Below, piece by piece: positions 1 through 9,169 of a stretch of DNA of 64,000 bases. The notes under the pieces were generated by a model that worked only from the letters and a program-made list of their open reading frames with translations, made no database searches and was not told the DNA's origin. Positions within the stretch are counted from its first letter, which is position 1; every line of letters starts with the position of its first letter. Source of the DNA: Hungatella hathewayi WAL-18680 (GTDB taxonomy: Bacteria; Bacillota; Clostridia; Lachnospirales; Lachnospiraceae). The translations under genes were made by a program, and so were the position numbers. Location: NCBI RefSeq assembly GCF_000235505.1, contig NZ_JH379029.1:509798-573797 (forward strand), in the 5' to 3' direction.

Positions 1-741
1 GTCCTGATACCTGGAGAGATTGTACATAATGTTGGGAATCACTCTGGCCGTATGGGGACTGTGAAGAATACTGCTCTCCAGCTCCTCAAGCGCCTGTAAA
101 ATATCCGCCTTTACCGCCTCAAAAGCCTCATGCCCCTGAACCGTCCGGATGCGCTCCGCCAGCTCCGAAAATCTGGGCGCCAGCGCCTTGCTTCCCGCCA
201 GCTGCTCCGCCAGAAACTCCAGGCTGTTGCCCACGGAATCTAGCACATCTTGTCTGGCGACACTTCCGTTTAACGCCTTCAACAGCGACGCCGTCTCCGT
301 GCGCAGCTCCGGTCTGGCCTCCAGAAATTCTCTTAAGAAATCAAATAACGGCCCCTTGAACATCGTGGATGCATTCTCCTGGTCCGCCAGCTCCTCCACA
401 ATATTCCCGGGGTCAATGAGCAGGGAATCAAACAGCTGCTTGATTTCCTGCGTCATTGTTGAGTTGTTTACCGGAAGAAGGTTGATAATCTCCTCCAGCA
501 TATAGATATTTTTTAAATAACTGATGGTAACTGCCGGGTCCTTCAACAGGTTCATAAGCGTGGCCGCACCGGCTTCGTTCTGAAGCACGTTGTGCTGGGC
601 CAGCACATGACCAGTCTGGTTCTTGGCAACATTCTGAATTCCCTGTAAATCAAACGGAATGGACGATTCTTTCGGCGCCTTATCAGGCTGAGCTACACCT
701 TTGCTGATAACGGGAGATGTAACCCGCAACATATCTGCCAT
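1..741 (-). CDS. Unrecognised protein at the end of the flagellar operon, partial
   Basis: The open frame starts with ATG at 741-739, immediately after the fapA stop (TAA followed by ATG with no base between), and runs without a stop off the left edge (247 codons seen). The N-terminus reads MADMLRVTSPVISKG. The rest is predicted helical and rich in Leu, Glu and Ala, without cysteine, signal peptide or membrane segment, so it should be a cytoplasmic protein. The zero-gap junction implies translational coupling to fapA and membership of the flagellar operon. I do not recognise the family. It is not a Che, FlgM, FlgN or FliS protein by any motif I can see. The frame is certain; the function is unknown. 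Confidence 0.75.
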   Translation of the reverse strand, partial: MADMLRVTSPVISKGVAQPDKAPKESSIPFDLQGIQNVAKNQTGHVLAQHNVLQNEAGAATLMNLLKDPAVTISYLKNIYMLEEIINLLPVNNSTMTQEIKQLFDSLLIDPGNIVEELADQENASTMFKGPLFDFLREFLEARPELRTETASLLKALNGSVARQDVLDSVGNSLEFLAEQLAGSKALAPRFSELAERIRTVQGHEAFEAVKADILQALEELESSILHSPHTARVIPNIMYNLSRYQD

Positions 742-2388
742 TTAACGCATTCCTTTCCTGATTTCTCCATCCCGGAAATAGAAGTAACAATTGTCCTCCC
801 GTTTTGCAAAATACAGTTTTCCATCACCGATGCTTAGCACGGTTCCGGGATTGACACGTCCCGCGGAGAGCCGGCAGTTTCCAACCTCCCGGACCTGCTT
901 TGACAGCTCCGATGTCTTCTCCTTCAGTCTCTTCTGTTTCATGGATGTCACCGGTTTTTCCAGATTCAGCTCCTTCAGGCGGACCTTCTGTGTCTCCGTG
1001 ATGGTGCCGTTCTTTTCTTTTGACGCCAGGTAGGCGATATCCTTCTGAATCTCCGTCAGCTTTTTGGTCAGCTTCTCCAGTTCCTCACCGGAGCGCTTCA
1101 TCTCCTCCGTCAGCTGGGGTGTCATCCCCAACGTCACCGTGGTAGTCACATTGCTGGCCGCCCCTACTTCCCTCACTGTCATACAGTTATGAACCGAGCA
1201 GGAACCTCCGATAAACGCGCCCCTGCGTCCGTTCAGCACCAAATCATGGCCGCAGGACACCTCCGAGTTGATGATATACTCCGCCCGGATATCCCTCTTG
1301 GCATAAATCTTGCAGTTTTCCAGGAATTTGGCCGTGATATCCTCGCCGGCCTCCAGAATTCCCGTCTTCATGCCACGCATTCCCTTCTGGAGGATAATGC
1401 TGCCCGTGGCATTTAACAGGGCTCCTTCCACCATGCCCATCACGGTGATGTCGCCTTTGGCGGTCACCTCAAATCCCTCGTACACATCCCCACGGATGAC
1501 AACACTTCCCGTAAACTCGATGTTGCCTACGGAATTGTCCACATTGCCAGCCACTTCAAATATCTTTTCCACCAGGAATCTGCCGGAACGGAAGGTTAAG
1601 TTTCCCTCGCACGCCGTTATCAGTTTGTCATTGTCTTCGTTGAATATTACATTTTTTCCCTGTGGAATAGGAGGCATGGTGCCTGCCTTTCCGCGGACAG
1701 TTCTTCCACAGACATCCATACCATCCTGTGGAAGCGTCGGCCGGACAATATCACACACAACCTGCCCTGCCTTCACATTGTGAATCAGGTTCAGGTTCTT
1801 GTAATCGATATCCCCGTTGTCCTTCGAAGCATATTTTAACTCCGCTTTCCTTGGGAAATAGTCTTTTATCTGTCCGTCCCTTCCTGCTACGGGCTGCTTC
1901 CCCTCCGCTATCAGGAACTCCTGTAAGTACATCTTTTCTTCCAGCACGGCAAGAATCTTCTCTTCGTCAATGCCGAACACCACGTTTTTGGCCTTCAGGG
2001 CATCTCTGACCTGCTCCATGGTGACGTCCTGTCCACCACCCGCAGGCCCTGTCATCATCATTACAGCCGCCATACCGTCGTCCTGTATGATGATTTCCAC
2101 CGTCCCATCCCGGTATTCTTCTTCCCCGGCCTTCGGCGCCTCCGAAGGTGTTTCTGATTCCTCTGGTTTTTTCACACCTTCAAGCTCCTCAAAGTATTCT
2201 TTCCTGCGTCGTTCTTCTTTTTCGTTCCAGTCTTCCACCGTCTGTATCCGGTGGTCGGTCTCTTCTTCCTTGTGAAAAGAATCTTCCTCTTCCGGCCAAG
2301 TCCAGACTTCTTCCCCTTCGTCCTCGCCTTCCTTCGGCAGTGCGAAAAATCGTGTAACTTTTTTGAAAATGTGTCCACCATCATCCAT
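742..2388 (-). CDS. fapA: FapA / DUF342 family polymer-forming protein
   Basis: A 548-residue protein of the DUF342 (FapA) family. The first 110 residues are acidic and low in complexity (runs of Glu and Lys). The middle (about 150-440) carries the family's glycine-rich beta-helix turns such as GNVDNSVGNIEFTGSVVIRG and GDITVMGMVEGALLNATG. A coiled coil follows at about 440-510, and the tail is a short beta region. FapA proteins are linked to flagellar assembly or placement, and DUF342 genes often sit in clostridial flagellar operons. It lies 74 bp downstream of the FlgG-type gene and abuts the next gene. The acidic N-terminal extension is longer than the core family needs. The family is confident; the exact role in this organism is inferred. 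Confidence 0.85.
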   Translation of the reverse strand: MDDGGHIFKKVTRFFALPKEGEDEGEEVWTWPEEEDSFHKEEETDHRIQTVEDWNEKEERRRKEYFEELEGVKKPEESETPSEAPKAGEEEYRDGTVEIIIQDDGMAAVMMMTGPAGGGQDVTMEQVRDALKAKNVVFGIDEEKILAVLEEKMYLQEFLIAEGKQPVAGRDGQIKDYFPRKAELKYASKDNGDIDYKNLNLIHNVKAGQVVCDIVRPTLPQDGMDVCGRTVRGKAGTMPPIPQGKNVIFNEDNDKLITACEGNLTFRSGRFLVEKIFEVAGNVDNSVGNIEFTGSVVIRGDVYEGFEVTAKGDITVMGMVEGALLNATGSIILQKGMRGMKTGILEAGEDITAKFLENCKIYAKRDIRAEYIINSEVSCGHDLVLNGRRGAFIGGSCSVHNCMTVREVGAASNVTTTVTLGMTPQLTEEMKRSGEELEKLTKKLTEIQKDIAYLASKEKNGTITETQKVRLKELNLEKPVTSMKQKRLKEKTSELSKQVREVGNCRLSAGRVNPGTVLSIGDGKLYFAKREDNCYFYFRDGEIRKGMR

Positions 2389-2462
2389 AGGAATCCCCCC
2401 TTCCTGCGCATCCTGTAAGCCTTATGTCCCTGACTGGCGACCTTCTTTCTTTATATCTTTTT

Positions 2463-3239
2463 TTATCTCAGTGTATTAATAATGTTCTCCATCTCATCTG
2501 CCGCACTGACTACCCTGCTGCTCAGCTGAAATGCCCTCTGGGCTTCAATCAGGTTAATCATCTCTGTGGAAACCATAGTCATGGAGCGCTCCAGCGTCTT
2601 TGACAGTATTTTACTGGTCACCGCGCTGTCATCCATATCCGCCTGGGAAACCCACTCGCCTGATGTCTCCCCGGAGCGGAATAAGTTGTCACCTACCGGT
2701 ATCAGACCATCCGGATTCTCACAGCTGTAAAGACCAATCTGCTCTTTCAGATTGCTTAAATCCAGCTCAGCGGTCTCTTTTTCCTTGCCATTCTCATCCT
2801 TGGCGGTCTTGTATTCCAGCTCAATCCGCTCGCCCTCCGGCCCCAGCACATAGTAACCGTCTCTGGTCACCAGATAGTTGCCGTCATCCGTGGCGGATAT
2901 CATGAAGGAACCATCTCTCGTATAAGCCGGTTCCTCGTCCTCTTCATTCACCTCAACGGCAAAATATGCTTTCCCGCTGATGGCAAAATCCAACTCACGT
3001 CCGGTCTGCTCAAAACTGCCCTGCACGAAGGTGGATTCCACACCGGTGTTTCTGACACCGTGTCCAACCAGCAGATCGGCGCTTCTGGTATCCATCTGCG
3101 TGTACAGAAGGTCACCGAAAGAACTTTTCTGTGGTTTGTATCCGGTTGTATTCACATTGGCGATGTTGTTGGCCGTAACGCCCAGTTCATCCTGGAAGGC
3201 TCTCATCGCCGACACTCCGGTATAATATGATATATTCAT
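2463..3239 (-). CDS. flgG: Flagellar hook-basal body protein, FlgG/FlgF type (second copy)
   Basis: A 258-residue axial protein of the flagellar rod/hook family. The N-terminal flagellar rod motif (ELGVTANNIANVNTTGYK, about residues 18-35) and the C-terminal helix (MINLIEAQRAFQLSSRVVSAADEME, about 228-252) are the two parts that pair in the coiled-coil core. Between them lies a FlgF/FlgG-like middle domain with a charged insertion (KTAKDENGKEKE, about residue 145). It follows a paralogue 12 bp upstream. Pairs of FlgG-like genes near fliA are usual in Firmicutes (FlhO/FlhP in Bacillus). Which of the two is the distal rod protein cannot be decided from sequence alone. Confidence 0.88.
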   Translation of the reverse strand: MNISYYTGVSAMRAFQDELGVTANNIANVNTTGYKPQKSSFGDLLYTQMDTRSADLLVGHGVRNTGVESTFVQGSFEQTGRELDFAISGKAYFAVEVNEEDEEPAYTRDGSFMISATDDGNYLVTRDGYYVLGPEGERIELEYKTAKDENGKEKETAELDLSNLKEQIGLYSCENPDGLIPVGDNLFRSGETSGEWVSQADMDDSAVTSKILSKTLERSMTMVSTEMINLIEAQRAFQLSSRVVSAADEMENIINTLR

Positions 3240-3251
3240 CTATGTATCCTC

Positions 3252-3992
3252 CTAAAGTTTCCCGATATCGGAAGCAGATTTCTGGTTCATCTGGTCCAGA
3301 ATCGTCAGCGCTTTGGCACAGGACTGGAACGCTCTCTGTATCTCCATGGTTCTGGTCATCTCCGTATTTAAGTCCACGCCGGATTTCTCCAGCTTGCCCT
3401 GATAAACACTTGGATAAACCTGTGTCAGATTATCTCCGGCTCCTACACTGTATGTGCCGTTTTCATTGAGTGTGAGAGCATTCACATCATCCGGATTCAT
3501 AATCTGAACCTGGTCCAGCTCATTGCCTTCATCGTCGTAGACAATGCCATCCTTCCCCACGTTAAATCCATTCTCATCCACGTAAACCGGACCGCCGTCG
3601 CCCATCACCATGCCGACACCCGGAAGAATCAGGTTGCCTTCCTCATCTGTGGAGAAATGGCCGTTTCTTGTCAGATACGTCCCATTCTCTCCCTGGATAA
3701 CGAAATATCCGTCTCCGCCGATGGCCAAATCATAGGTCTTGCCGGTATCCTGTATCTCGCCCTGCTTATGGCTGGTCATCTCCGCGCCTGCCAGAGTGAT
3801 GGTGGAGCCGCTGCCGATGGCAGTGTTCTGCCCGTTCATCTGACGGACAAATGTCTCGTCAAAGGTGGTCTTCACAAGGCGTTTGCTGCGGTAGCCGTTG
3901 GTCTTTACATTGGCCAGGTTGTTGGCCGCCACATTCAGCTCTTTCTGATTCATCATCATACCGGAAGCTATGGTATAAAATCCTGAAAACAT
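3252..3992 (-). CDS. flgF: Flagellar hook-basal body protein, FlgF/FlgG type (first copy)
   Basis: A 246-residue flagellar axial protein. The N-terminus MFSGFYTIASGMMMNQKELN leads into the rod motif NVAANNLANVKTNGYRSK. The centre has the FlgG-type stretch YDLAIGGDGYFVIQG and NGTYLTRNGHFS, and the C-terminus ends in EMTRTMEIQRAFQSCAKALT. These are the hallmarks of proximal/distal rod or FlgF proteins, exported by the flagellar type III apparatus without a cleaved signal. It begins 9 bp after fliA and is followed by a paralogue, so both are made together. The symbol is provisional: the two copies are both FlgG-like. Confidence 0.87.
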   Translation of the reverse strand: MFSGFYTIASGMMMNQKELNVAANNLANVKTNGYRSKRLVKTTFDETFVRQMNGQNTAIGSGSTITLAGAEMTSHKQGEIQDTGKTYDLAIGGDGYFVIQGENGTYLTRNGHFSTDEEGNLILPGVGMVMGDGGPVYVDENGFNVGKDGIVYDDEGNELDQVQIMNPDDVNALTLNENGTYSVGAGDNLTQVYPSVYQGKLEKSGVDLNTEMTRTMEIQRAFQSCAKALTILDQMNQKSASDIGKL

Positions 3993-4001
3993 AAGCCATC
4001 C

Positions 4002-4706
4002 CTATCCTTTCATGTATTCTTCCATACTGGCCTTCAGTTTCCCGATGGCCTTCGTATGAATTTGACATACTCTGGACTGCCCGATTCCAAGTATCTCAGC
4101 AATCTCCGAGTATTTTAACTCTTCATAGTAGTACAGGCTGATGACAAGCCGTTCTTTCTCACCCAGGCTGTCAATCGCCGCCGCCAGCTGCTCTCGCAGC
4201 TCTTTGTAAAACAGGCTTTCCTCCGGCTTCGTGGAGACATCCTCTGCCTCCAGCTCCCCCTTCGCCACAAGCCCTGTCATATCCTGAAGCACATTCTCAA
4301 AGGAGAGAACCGCCGCGTGGTTCATATACTGGATATGATTTTCCACTTTTTCAACCGGGATATCCAGATAGTCCGCCACTTCCTGCGCGTCCGCCTCCCT
4401 CATCTTTTCATTGGAAATCATGGCGCAGGCTTCATCGACTTTCTTCTGGAAATTGCGCGCCCGGTGGGGCACCCAGTCCTGGCTTCGGATATAATCAATC
4501 ATCGCGCCCCGCACTCTCAGAAACGCGTAAGTCTCAAACTTGGCGCCTCTGGATTCGTCGTAACGCTCCAGACATTCCATGAGTGCAATGACCCCCTGGT
4601 CAACCAGGTCCTCTTCCTGAAGAAGGCTTCCGGCCATTCCCCGCAGCTGCACGGCTGCTTTGCGGACAATCGGAAGATATTGGAGGATAAGACTGTCTTT
4701 CTGCAT
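4002..4706 (-). CDS. fliA: Flagellar RNA polymerase sigma factor FliA (sigma-28/SigD)
   Basis: A 234-residue FliA/WhiG-family sigma factor, the expected length. Region 2 contains DLVDQGVIALMECLERYDESRGAKFETYAFLRVRGAM split over about residues 32-70, followed by IDYIRSQDWVPHRARNF, the family signature. Region 4 near the end (LVISLYYYEELKYSEIAEIL, IGQSRVCQIHTKAI) is the -35-binding helix-turn-helix. It directs late flagellar, chemotaxis and flagellin genes, none of which are in this window. It lies 42 bp after flhA, where flhF and flhG usually intervene. No anti-sigma flgM is visible here. Confidence 0.95.
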   Translation of the reverse strand: MQKDSLILQYLPIVRKAAVQLRGMAGSLLQEEDLVDQGVIALMECLERYDESRGAKFETYAFLRVRGAMIDYIRSQDWVPHRARNFQKKVDEACAMISNEKMREADAQEVADYLDIPVEKVENHIQYMNHAAVLSFENVLQDMTGLVAKGELEAEDVSTKPEESLFYKELREQLAAAIDSLGEKERLVISLYYYEELKYSEIAEILGIGQSRVCQIHTKAIGKLKASMEEYMKG

Positions 4707-4748
4707 ATGCGGTTACCTCTGATTTTTCCATTTCCATTCTCACTTTTG

Positions 4749-6797
4749 TCAGCTCAGTGCAATATTTCCCAGTGCCTGAATCTGTACATTGTTGTCAATC
4801 TCACTGAAGGACACCACGGTCACATTGGGGTAGAACTGGTCTAACAGTTTCTTATAGTAGACCCGGACCACCGGTGACGTGAGAACGATGGGTATATTAA
4901 CCAAATCTTTAATCTTGTTTATCTCGGTTGTGGAAGCCGATACAATGCTCTGGATAGCCACAGGCTCCAGCGCCAGATAGGAGCCGCTGTCCACCTTCTT
5001 GACCGCTGACATAATGGTGTTCTCTATCCGCTCATCCAGACTCAGCACTTTCATCTGTCCCGCCTCTGAGAAACGGTGGGAGATGGTGCGCTTTAATGCC
5101 TGGCGGACGTATTCGGTCAGCAGGTCGCTGTCCTTCACCTGAGGCGCGTAGTCACACAGCACTTCCACGATTGTCTCCATATCGCGAATCGGAATGCCCT
5201 CACGAAGCAGGTTGCACAACACCTTCTGAATCTCTCCCACACTGATGATATTCGGTATGGCTTCGTCCACAATGGCTGCGTTGGTCTTCTTGAGACTCTC
5301 CAGCAGGTTGTTTACCTCCTGGCGGTTCAACAGCTCATGCAAGTGCTCTTTCGCCACCTCGGATAAATGGGTGATGACCACCGACGTGGGGTCAATCAGC
5401 GTGTAGCCTGCCAGCTCTGCCTGTATCTTCTTGTCCTCACTAATCCATTTCGCCGGAATATGGAATGCCGGGTCTATGGTATCGATACCTGCAATGTCAT
5501 CTGCCGCGCCTTCCGGCGGTAACGCAAGATAGTGGTCCATAAGGATATCTCCTCTGGCCACTTCCTCGCCCTTCAGCAGAATGCTGTACTGGTTTGGGTT
5601 CAGCTGTCCGCTGTCCTTAATTCGGACGGACGGAAGCACAAATCCCATATCCAGCGCCATCTGCTTTCGGAACATGACAACCCGGTCGATAAAGTTACCG
5701 CCACTGGCTTCATCCGCCAGCGGAATCAGGCTGTATCCAAATTCCATCTCGATAGGTTCTACATTTAACAGGCCGTAGACATTTTCAATGTCTTTGTAGA
5801 ACTCGGCCTCGCTTGTGACCTCCGCCTCCCGAAGAGTTGGCTCCGCCACCTCCAAAAGACTCTGCTGTTTCCGAAGCAGGTAATAACCGCCTCCCACCAT
5901 ACCGACTGCAATGACCACAATCTGAACTACGGGGAAACCCGGAATCAGAGCTAGACAGGCCACGGCGCCGCCGGCCATCATAAGCACTCTCGGCTGGGCC
6001 AGGAACTGTCTTGTCAAATCGTCGCTCAAGCTGTTCTCCGAAGCGGAGCGGGTCACAATCATACCGGTTGCCACGGATATGAGCAGCGCCGGTATCTGGG
6101 ACACCAGGCCGTCACCGATGGTAGCCGTTGTATATATCTGCATGATTTCCATCACGCTGCCCTGGCCGTTCATCATACCGACGATGATGCCGCCCAGAAA
6201 GTTAATTAAGGTTATCACAATGGAGATAATGGCATCTCCCTTGACAAACTTGGTGGCACCATCCATGGAGCCGAAGAAGTCTGCCTCTCTCTGTATCTTG
6301 GAACGGCGTTCCTTTGCCTGCTGTTCATCAATCAGGCCGCTGTTTAAATCAGCGTCAATGGCCATCTGCTTGCCGGGCATGGCGTCCAGCGTAAATCTGG
6401 CCGCAACCTCCGCCACTCGCTCGGAGCCCTTGGTGATAACGATGAACTGCATCAGCACGATGATTAAGAAGATAACAAATCCAATCACCATGTTGCCACG
6501 GATAACAAACTGTCCGAAGGTCTCGATTACCTGGCCCGCATATCCGTTGTCAAACAGAATCTTTCTTGTTGACGATACGTTAAGGCCCAGTCTGAACAGG
6601 GTAGTGACCAGGAGCAGCGATGGAAATACGGAGAATTCCAGGGTCTCCTTCACATACATGGACATAATCAGGACCAACAGGGCCAAAGTGATATTCAGTA
6701 TAAATAAAAAGTCAAGTATCGGCGTCGGCAGTGGTATCAGAATCAGAAATATAATTCCGATAACCCCAGCCGTTACAAGCATATTAAACCGTTTCAA
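4749..6797 (-). CDS. flhA: Flagellar type III export gate protein FlhA
   Basis: A 682-residue FlhA of normal length. The first 330 residues carry about eight membrane segments and the FHIPEP-family stretch EVAARFTLDAMPGKQMAID (about 145-165). The remainder is the cytoplasmic ring domain that docks chaperones and FliJ. The start is a TTG at 6797 two bases after the fliY stop, served by GGTGA within the end of fliY; an ATG at 6782 is the alternative. The frame is intact, so it looks maintained. Its normal partners fliP, fliQ, fliR and flhB are not next to it, which is unusual: in nearly all Firmicutes they precede flhA directly. Confidence 0.95.
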   Translation of the reverse strand: MKRFNMLVTAGVIGIIFLILIPLPTPILDFLFILNITLALLVLIMSMYVKETLEFSVFPSLLLVTTLFRLGLNVSSTRKILFDNGYAGQVIETFGQFVIRGNMVIGFVIFLIIVLMQFIVITKGSERVAEVAARFTLDAMPGKQMAIDADLNSGLIDEQQAKERRSKIQREADFFGSMDGATKFVKGDAIISIVITLINFLGGIIVGMMNGQGSVMEIMQIYTTATIGDGLVSQIPALLISVATGMIVTRSASENSLSDDLTRQFLAQPRVLMMAGGAVACLALIPGFPVVQIVVIAVGMVGGGYYLLRKQQSLLEVAEPTLREAEVTSEAEFYKDIENVYGLLNVEPIEMEFGYSLIPLADEASGGNFIDRVVMFRKQMALDMGFVLPSVRIKDSGQLNPNQYSILLKGEEVARGDILMDHYLALPPEGAADDIAGIDTIDPAFHIPAKWISEDKKIQAELAGYTLIDPTSVVITHLSEVAKEHLHELLNRQEVNNLLESLKKTNAAIVDEAIPNIISVGEIQKVLCNLLREGIPIRDMETIVEVLCDYAPQVKDSDLLTEYVRQALKRTISHRFSEAGQMKVLSLDERIENTIMSAVKKVDSGSYLALEPVAIQSIVSASTTEINKIKDLVNIPIVLTSPVVRVYYKKLLDQFYPNVTVVSFSEIDNNVQIQALGNIALS

Positions 6798-6799
6798 AT

Positions 6800-8035
6800 T
6801 TATTCACCATTCCCAATAATACTTCTAGTGTTTACGATTTCACTGATGCGAACGCCAAAGTTATCGTCTATCACAACCACTTCCCCGCGGGCAATCAGCT
6901 GGCCGTTTACAATGATATCAACCGGTGCATCGGCCTGCTTATCCAGCTCTACCACCATTCCGTTGCCGAAATTCAGCACATCCTTCAGACGGCGTTTCGT
7001 TCTGCCAATCTCCACGGAGACCTTCAGCGGAACGTCCATAATCAGTCCCAGATTCTCATGAATCGTCTGGCTGTGCCACAGTTCCACCTTCTTTTTCCCG
7101 GAAGGAGCGGCCGCCTGTTTCTGAACGGCTGGCTGGGTTTTCTTCGGAGGAACCGGCTTCTTTGCCGTCTGCTTCACCGTTTGTTTCACTGGTGGTTTTA
7201 CCGGCTGTCTGGCTGGCTGAGTCTTTCTCACGCTCTTTTTCGGAGGTTCCAAATCCTCATATCCGCCTACATAATCGATATCTTCATCCAGATATTCCCC
7301 AACATCGGAATCATCCAAATCATCGTCCAGATATTCCTCTTCTTCGTCTACCTCTTCTTCCGGCTCTTCCTCTTCCAGTTCTTCTTCCTCCGGCTCTTCG
7401 TCCGCTTCCTGCTTGTAGGTTATCTCCTGGTTGATGCTGGCGATGGCGGTTGCGGAGATGCACTCCATAAACTCGGAATCCAGAACATCCTTAATTCTTA
7501 TCCGGTAACGGATGACAAAGGTACTGGCTCCCGGTTCCTCACCAATCACCTCGCCGAAGGTATCCGGGCCTTCTGACAGAATCAGATTACATGCGGATGA
7601 ACTCATATCATCTTCCAGATATGCCGCCATACTGGCAACGGAATCGCTGACCATCTGATTCATGACTTCTTCCACTGCGCTGAGGGCCGTATCATCAAAC
7701 TCGAAGTCCGGCTCCGGCAGTTCCTCAATTCCCATCAGCTGGTTTAAGAACACCTGCATATCTCTCTGACGCAGGATGAATACCATGTTGCCCGCGACAT
7801 CTTCATCCGACTTGGAGGTAAGATTGTTCTGTACCATAATTGCCGGTTCCAGGATATTGTAGTCCACGTTCCTGACCGTCTTCACCTGTATTTTGGCGTC
7901 TGTTATCTGAATCTCCGTCTTCAATAGAGAAGAAAGACTTTTTTCCGCTGCCTTTGCGTGCAGCTTCATCAATTCATCAAACATCTCCCTTTTTGCCTTG
8001 TTGCGTGCTTCCTGGCCTTCCTGCTCACGTGCCAT
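6800..8035 (-). CDS. fliY: Flagellar motor switch protein FliY (CheC-like plus FliN domain)
   Basis: A 411-residue switch protein. Residues 1-200 form a CheC-like domain, with the phosphatase-type helix motif [18 protein letters not shown] (about 115-132). About 213-262 is a very acidic low-complexity linker (Glu/Asp runs), then a Pro/Lys/Gln linker. The last 85 residues are a FliN/SpoA domain ([20 protein letters not shown]). FliY sits in the cytoplasmic ring and removes phosphate from CheY-P in Gram-positive bacteria. AAGGAG lies eight bases before the ATG. It follows motA by 14 bp with no fliM or fliL in between. The N-terminal CheY-binding peptide of Bacillus FliY is not recognisable. Confidence 0.9.
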   Translation of the reverse strand: MAREQEGQEARNKAKREMFDELMKLHAKAAEKSLSSLLKTEIQITDAKIQVKTVRNVDYNILEPAIMVQNNLTSKSDEDVAGNMVFILRQRDMQVFLNQLMGIEELPEPDFEFDDTALSAVEEVMNQMVSDSVASMAAYLEDDMSSSACNLILSEGPDTFGEVIGEEPGASTFVIRYRIRIKDVLDSEFMECISATAIASINQEITYKQEADEEPEEEELEEEEPEEEVDEEEEYLDDDLDDSDVGEYLDEDIDYVGGYEDLEPPKKSVRKTQPARQPVKPPVKQTVKQTAKKPVPPKKTQPAVQKQAAAPSGKKKVELWHSQTIHENLGLIMDVPLKVSVEIGRTKRRLKDVLNFGNGMVVELDKQADAPVDIIVNGQLIARGEVVVIDDNFGVRISEIVNTRSIIGNGE

Positions 8036-8049
8036 GTCTTAAACTCCTT

Positions 8050-8892
8050 TTACTTCGCGTAATTTTTATTTCTTCCGAAAAGTCCTTTTTTCTCCTCTGC
8101 TTCCGTATCTGTTTCCTGTTTTACAAATGTGGCCGGCAGAAGTTTACTCAATTTCTCTTCTATAAATTTGGGATTTTCACCTTCCTGAATTGCCAGAACC
8201 CCTTCCATAACAAGCTGCTTGCACAAAAACTCTTCATCATGTCTTGCTTTCAACTTACTTGCAATTGGAAGGCAGATAACGTTGGCAATCAACGAGCCGT
8301 ATAACGTAGTGATAAGGGCTGTCGCCATACCTTTTGCCAGAACATCCACATCTGACATGTTGCCCAGCATGAGAATCAGACCTACCAGCGTACCAATCAT
8401 ACCGAAAGCCGGGGAATAGGCTGCCGCTTTCTCATAGAAAGCACGGTCAAGCGCATGACGCTCATCCAGCTGTTCCAGCTCGGTCTCCATCACCTGTCTG
8501 ACTTTCTCCGAATCCACGGAATCCACAACCAGAATCAGACCGTTGTACAGGAATGGTTCGTCAACCTCGGCCAGTTTGTCTTCCAGAGACAGAAGTCCCT
8601 TCATACGGGCTTCTACCGCCAGCTCCACAATCTGGTCTATGGACTGCCTGGGTTCATATTTGCGTGGACGAAAGATAATTTTTAAGTGCTTTCCAATTTT
8701 TTTAAACGATTTAGATGGGAACGACAGCATCATAACGCCAATCGTACCTCCAATCGTAATCGCCATACTGGGGTAATCCACAAATGCCCTGATGTTTGAG
8801 AAAGTCACCTGCATGGCCTCCTGGTCGAATACCATTCCGAATATGACCAGCGCCACCGCTAAAATTAAACCAAGAACCGACATGATGTCCAT
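8050..8892 (-). CDS. motA: Flagellar stator protein MotA
   Basis: A 280-residue MotA/ExbB-type stator subunit with four membrane segments (about 4-22, 30-50, 150-170, 185-205) and the family cytoplasmic loop (EARMKGLLSLEDKL, about 92-105). The stretch AFGMIGTLVGLILMLGNM near residue 158 is the conserved pore helix with its proline upstream. MotA works only with MotB, which normally follows at once. Here fliY follows 14 bp later and no motB is present in the window. The ATG at 8892 is used, with AAAGGA ten bases upstream. Confidence 0.94.
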   Translation of the reverse strand: MDIMSVLGLILAVALVIFGMVFDQEAMQVTFSNIRAFVDYPSMAITIGGTIGVMMLSFPSKSFKKIGKHLKIIFRPRKYEPRQSIDQIVELAVEARMKGLLSLEDKLAEVDEPFLYNGLILVVDSVDSEKVRQVMETELEQLDERHALDRAFYEKAAAYSPAFGMIGTLVGLILMLGNMSDVDVLAKGMATALITTLYGSLIANVICLPIASKLKARHDEEFLCKQLVMEGVLAIQEGENPKFIEEKLSKLLPATFVKQETDTEAEEKKGLFGRNKNYAK

Positions 8893-8937
8893 AACTATTA
8901 CATCCTTTTCCTCTTCTTTTTGTGTTTGATACGTGTA

Positions 8938-9144
8938 CTACTTCTTTGCCTGGTCTAACAGCTCTCCGAAGGTTCTCCTTCGGAAAGCCGCTACCTTATC
9001 TACTACTTCTTCTTTGGTCTCACTGACAATCAGATGTTTCCCGTTCGTCAAAAGGATGGTGGTATCGGGATTTTCCATTATCAGCTCAATCATATCGCAG
9101 TTTAAAACAAATTCTTCGCCGTTCAGTTTCTTCAGCATAATCAT
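8938..9144 (-). CDS. flbD: FlbD/SwrD family small flagellar protein
   Basis: A 68-residue protein of the FlbD family (MIMLKKLNGEEFVLNCDMIE at the N-terminus), normally found between flgE and the stator or fliL genes. The Bacillus homologue SwrD raises motor power for swarming. The start ATG at 9144 is preceded by AGGAGG eight bases away. It lies 25 bp after flgE and 45 bp before motA, the standard neighbourhood. Confidence 0.9.
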   Translation of the reverse strand: MIMLKKLNGEEFVLNCDMIELIMENPDTTILLTNGKHLIVSETKEEVVDKVAAFRRRTFGELLDQAKK

Positions 9145-9169
9145 GATACCACCCTCCTGTCCGTATCAA

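Noticed and set aside
6079-6819. A 246-codon plus-strand open frame opposite flhA
   Set aside because: It mirrors flhA codons, has no ribosome site or family features, and flhA is certain.
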